The notes beneath the pieces were generated by a model. The model was not told the DNA's origin. It saw only the letters and a list, made by a program, of their open reading frames with translations, and did no database searches. The position numbers and the translations under genes were made by a program. A stretch of 32,329 nucleotides of DNA from Clostridia bacterium (GTDB lineage Bacteria; Bacillota; Clostridia; Oscillospirales; CAG-272), in assembly GCA_017451485.1 (NCBI GenBank), contig JAFTOG010000018.1, positions 1 through 32,329 on the forward strand. Reading direction: 5' to 3'. Positions 30,191-32,329 of this stretch are shown here, piece by piece. Each line of letters begins with the position of its first letter. Position 1 is the first letter of the stretch.

Positions 30191-31048
30191 TTATGATATG
30201 ATTGTGCCGATGACCGTAAGGCTTACAGCACCGGGAGTAGACTGCCATTCACCTGTTGTGGGATCCTGAGTAAAAATTGCTGATGGAACGGTTATAGCAC
30301 TTTGTGTTGTTGAGAAAACACCTGTTGCTTCATTGTAGGTGTATTCCACGCCCTCTGTCCAAGGAGTACCGTTATAGCTTACTGCTATATCGGTAAGAAT
30401 TGGATTAAATACATCAGTAAGAACGATGTTATCTGTAGCAACTGCATCGGCATTGCCAAGATTCTGGATGAGGAAATTATAGGTTACCCGTCCATTTTCC
30501 TCTACGGGAACCGGAGAGATAGATTTTGTAATAGTGAGGAGAGGACCGGCAACAGCAGTAATTGTCTCCTCTGCAGTAATGGTGGAAATGGACATACCAC
30601 TAACGGTTACTGTGTTGATTATTTCACCATTTTCATTTAGGGGGGCAAAGCTGTTTACTACTGTCTCGTATACGATGATTGCATTACCGTTTGCAGGGAT
30701 TGATATTCCTGTTATAATCAGCTCATTACCGTCATAGGTGACGGTGGGAGTAGGCTGTAATACACCGTTAACAAAATAAACGGTGGAGCCCTCGGTATAG
30801 GTGAGTGGGAACAAGGTGTTTTCGTCAAAGGTGTACTCACCAAGATTATCTGTTAACGATAAACCACTTACGGCTGAGCCCGTGTTAACTATACTTACGA
30901 CATATGCTATACTATCACCCCGGGAATATGTGTCCCTTATGGCTGTTTTAGCAGCTGTGAGCGTTCCGACTATTTCACCAACGGCGATATTTGAATTAAC
31001 TACTGTTCCGTTATATGAAAGCTGAGCTTGATTTGTGTATTGAGCCAT
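30191..31048 (-). CDS. DUF11-type repeat protein without signal peptide
   Basis: A 285-residue beta-rich protein opening MAQYTNQAQLSYNGTVVNSN. It carries one or two DUF11-like Ig-fold units: LTAAKTAIRDTYSRGDSIAY...VVNTGSAVSGLSLTDNLGEY and LLTITKSISPVPVEENGRVT...NLGNADAVATDNIVLTDVF, the recurring K-x-pattern-N-x-G-x-L-T-D layout. DUF11 repeats are usually surface proteins, but here neither a signal peptide, a membrane helix nor an LPXTG anchor is present. That is also true of spore-coat or exosporium proteins made in the mother cell. The promoter region shares a 14-bp motif with the collagen-like gene, supporting that idea. AAAGGAA precedes the ATG. Confidence 0.8.
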   Translation of the reverse strand: MAQYTNQAQLSYNGTVVNSNIAVGEIVGTLTAAKTAIRDTYSRGDSIAYVVSIVNTGSAVSGLSLTDNLGEYTFDENTLFPLTYTEGSTVYFVNGVLQPTPTVTYDGNELIITGISIPANGNAIIVYETVVNSFAPLNENGEIINTVTVSGMSISTITAEETITAVAGPLLTITKSISPVPVEENGRVTYNFLIQNLGNADAVATDNIVLTDVFNPILTDIAVSYNGTPWTEGVEYTYNEATGVFSTTQSAITVPSAIFTQDPTTGEWQSTPGAVSLTVIGTIIS

Positions 31049-31090
31049 GATTATTCCTTTCTTTATAATATTTGAAGACTAACATGTCTT

Positions 31091-31104
31091 CATTACAGAA
31101 TATG
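31091..31104 (-). promoter_or_regulatory. Candidate -10 region of the DUF11 gene (shared motif)
   Basis: On the minus strand CATATTCTGTAATG, matching the collagen-like gene motif at 12 of 14 bases. A small inverted repeat (TGAAGAC/GTCTTCA, 31073-31092) adjoins it in the leader. Confidence 0.45.
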
Positions 31105-31173
31105 ACGGAGAATAAGCAGATGCCACAATTTAAGAAATAAAGTAAAATAAAGTCGTAAAAATAAAAAATATTA

Positions 31174-31202
31174 TTGACAAAAGGAATATTATGTGATAAA
31201 AT
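31174..31202 (+). promoter_or_regulatory. Promoter of the glycine riboswitch-symporter transcript
   Basis: TTGACA, 17-nt spacer, TAAAAT. Transcription would begin about 15-20 nt before the aptamer. Confidence 0.8.
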
Positions 31203-31224
31203 TGTTAGCGTTATTAAAAAGCTA

Positions 31225-31392
31225 AGTGAAAATTGCAGAAGACGCTAATGCGACCGAAGGAGCGAAACTCTCAGGTGATCTTGTGATCGGGAACTGTAAT
31301 TTGATAGCACTCCGGAGAATCTCACCTCGAGTGGGTGCCGAAGGGGCAAAGCGGGAAACCGCCAATCTCTCAGGCAAAAGGACAGAGTTTAT
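31225..31392 (+). promoter_or_regulatory. Glycine riboswitch (tandem aptamers)
   Basis: Two glycine-aptamer cores occur in series. The first has ACCGAAGGAGCGAAACTCTC followed by AGGT. The second has GTGCCGAAGGGGCAAAGC, a GCGGGAAACCGC helix and CTCTCAGGCAAAAGGACAGAG, which is close to the family consensus. The first aptamer's 3' side is less regular. A terminator follows at 31443. The 7-mer CACTCCG at 31308-31314, within the P1 region of aptamer 2, is repeated in the 3' arm of that terminator, so it can pair with the terminator's 5' arm. If so, P1 formation on glycine binding would free the terminator and switch the transporter off; this direction is inference. Confidence 0.9.
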
Positions 31393-31442
31393 AATTTTCT
31401 TTAATGCAAGTTATGCTTGTATAATTTGGATATTTGAGCTTT

Positions 31443-31478
31443 GCGGAGTGTTATCTTATGGTATCACTCCGCTTTTTT
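31443..31478 (+). terminator. Riboswitch-controlled terminator
   Basis: GCGGAGTG pairs with CACTCCGC with a partly paired interior, followed by TTTTTT. It lies 34 nt before the symporter start, as the expression platform of the glycine riboswitch. Confidence 0.88.
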
Positions 31479-31511
31479 CTACAAATAATTTGATATAAAA
31501 GGGAGAAAGAA

Positions 31512-32329
31512 ATGTTAGAATGGATTGAAAAAGCAGTCGGCTTTGTTAACGACTATCTTTCAGGCTATATTCTTGTATTCTTGCTTGTTGCAGTAGGTCT
31601 TTTCTACTCAATCAAAACAAGATTTGTACAGGTTCGTTGCTTGGGAGAAGGCTTCAAAAAGGTGTTTTCAAAGGGTGATAAGGGAGAAAAGAAGGGACTA
31701 TCCTCCTTCCAGGCTCTCGCAACAGCAGTTGCAGCACAGGTAGGTACAGGTAATATCGTTGGTGCCTGCGGTGCTATTCTTGTTGGTGGTCCCGGTGCTA
31801 TTTTCTGGATGTGGATTATCGCATTCCTTGGTATGGCTACAAACTATGCTGAGGCAGTATTGGCACAGAAAACAAAGGTAATTGATGAAAACGGTGAGAT
31901 ACACGGTGGCCCCGTATACTATATCAAAAAGGCATTTACAGGAAAAGCCGGTAAGTTCTTGGCTACATTCTTCGCAGTAGCCATTACAATTGCTCTCGGC
32001 TTTATCGGTGCAATGGTACAGTCTAACTCCATTACATCAAATGTAGCGGGAGTATTTGATTCCTTAGGTGCTGATATTTCAAGGTTTACATGGATTATAG
32101 GTATTATTCTTGCTATTCTTGCTGCTGCTATTGTTCTTGGTGGCGTTAAGAGAATTGCATCCGTCACCGAAAAAATGGTGCCTATTATGGCTCTTTTGTA
32201 TATTGTAGGTGGTATCTTTGTTCTTTGCGTAAATATCAAGAATGTCCCTGCAGCATTCGGTATTATCTTTAAGTACGCATTCGTTCCTCAGGCTATTCTC
32301 GGTGGTGGCTTTGGCTCTGCTATCGTCAA
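31512..32329 (+). CDS. Sodium:alanine/glycine symporter (AGCS family), 5' part
   Basis: The gene runs off the window after 272 codons, so roughly the last 40 percent is missing (family length about 450-500). It opens MLEWIEKAVGFVNDYLSGYI. Family marks include the loop after the first helix (TRFVQVRCLGEGFKKVF), LATAVAAQVGTGNIVGAC (the conserved G-T-G-N-I-x-G motif for sodium and substrate), GGPGAIFWMWIIAFLGMATN with the following YAEAVLAQK, and GGPVYYIKKAF. It imports glycine or alanine with sodium across the membrane. A GGGAG site precedes the ATG. The glycine riboswitch directly upstream supports glycine as a substrate and regulator. Confidence 0.95.
   Translation, partial: MLEWIEKAVGFVNDYLSGYILVFLLVAVGLFYSIKTRFVQVRCLGEGFKKVFSKGDKGEKKGLSSFQALATAVAAQVGTGNIVGACGAILVGGPGAIFWMWIIAFLGMATNYAEAVLAQKTKVIDENGEIHGGPVYYIKKAFTGKAGKFLATFFAVAITIALGFIGAMVQSNSITSNVAGVFDSLGADISRFTWIIGIILAILAAAIVLGGVKRIASVTEKMVPIMALLYIVGGIFVLCVNIKNVPAAFGIIFKYAFVPQAILGGGFGSAIV

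Overview
The window looks like a chromosomal stretch from a low-to-moderate GC, anaerobic, spore-forming Firmicute of the Clostridia, most plausibly the Oscillospiraceae/Ruminococcaceae. The evidence is strong AGGAGG-type ribosome sites, TTGACA/TATAAT promoters, intrinsic terminators after many genes, NifS/NifU iron-sulfur assembly with an Rrf2 regulator, a desulfoferrodoxin with a ferritin, a BclA-like collagen protein and a glycine riboswitch ahead of a sodium/amino-acid symporter. The taxonomic placement is inference.

Layout. 1-1094: iron-sulfur assembly (end of nifS, nifU, Rrf2 regulator). 1447-2829 (minus): collagen-like spore-surface-type protein. 3207-5210: unassigned TIM-barrel hydrolase-like protein. 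5435-6751: oxygen and iron defence (desulfoferrodoxin, ferritin), then gene debris. 6884-11810: a drug or stress export operon (broken methyltransferase, two ABC half-transporters, YgbA_NO-type protein, YbaN/DUF454 protein) behind a promoter with tandem palindromes and an early terminator. 12208-16026: a MarR-controlled operon of iron alcohol dehydrogenase, aldehyde dehydrogenase and a YhhN/TMEM86 lysoplasmalogenase-like membrane protein. 16057-20392: a scarred region with gene remnants, tRNA-Pro and its fragments, and a 120-bp direct repeat flanking an MFS transporter plus a second hydrolase-like gene. 20393-23099: MATE efflux pump, HD and PHP phosphohydrolase-type proteins. 23262-24921: KDPG aldolase and KDG kinase. 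25051-28994: two ECF-type sigma factor loci, the first coupled to a membrane-anchored serpin, the second carrying a long C-terminal extension. 29146-29988: DegV/FakB-type fatty-acid-binding protein. 30191-31048 (minus): DUF11-type repeat protein. 31174-end: glycine riboswitch and an AGCS symporter that runs off the window.

Three systems stand out. (1) An ECF sigma factor is translationally coupled to a protein with an anti-sigma-like N-terminus, one membrane helix, a 4 x 15-residue linker and an extracellular serpin domain, which suggests a protease-sensing signalling pair. (2) The MarR operon joins a predicted aldehyde-releasing lysoplasmalogenase to two aldehyde-metabolising dehydrogenases. 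The same operator, GTTGA-N4-TCAAC, in nearly the same two-site geometry, recurs at the degV promoter 17 kb away, which suggests a lipid/fatty-aldehyde regulon. (3) A small repeat family (hairpin, a conserved 25-30-nt spacer, usually a second hairpin) sits in four intergenic regions of the first 12 kb.

The window also holds several broken genes. The methyltransferase has two single-base slips at T runs, which could be true decay or assembly error.
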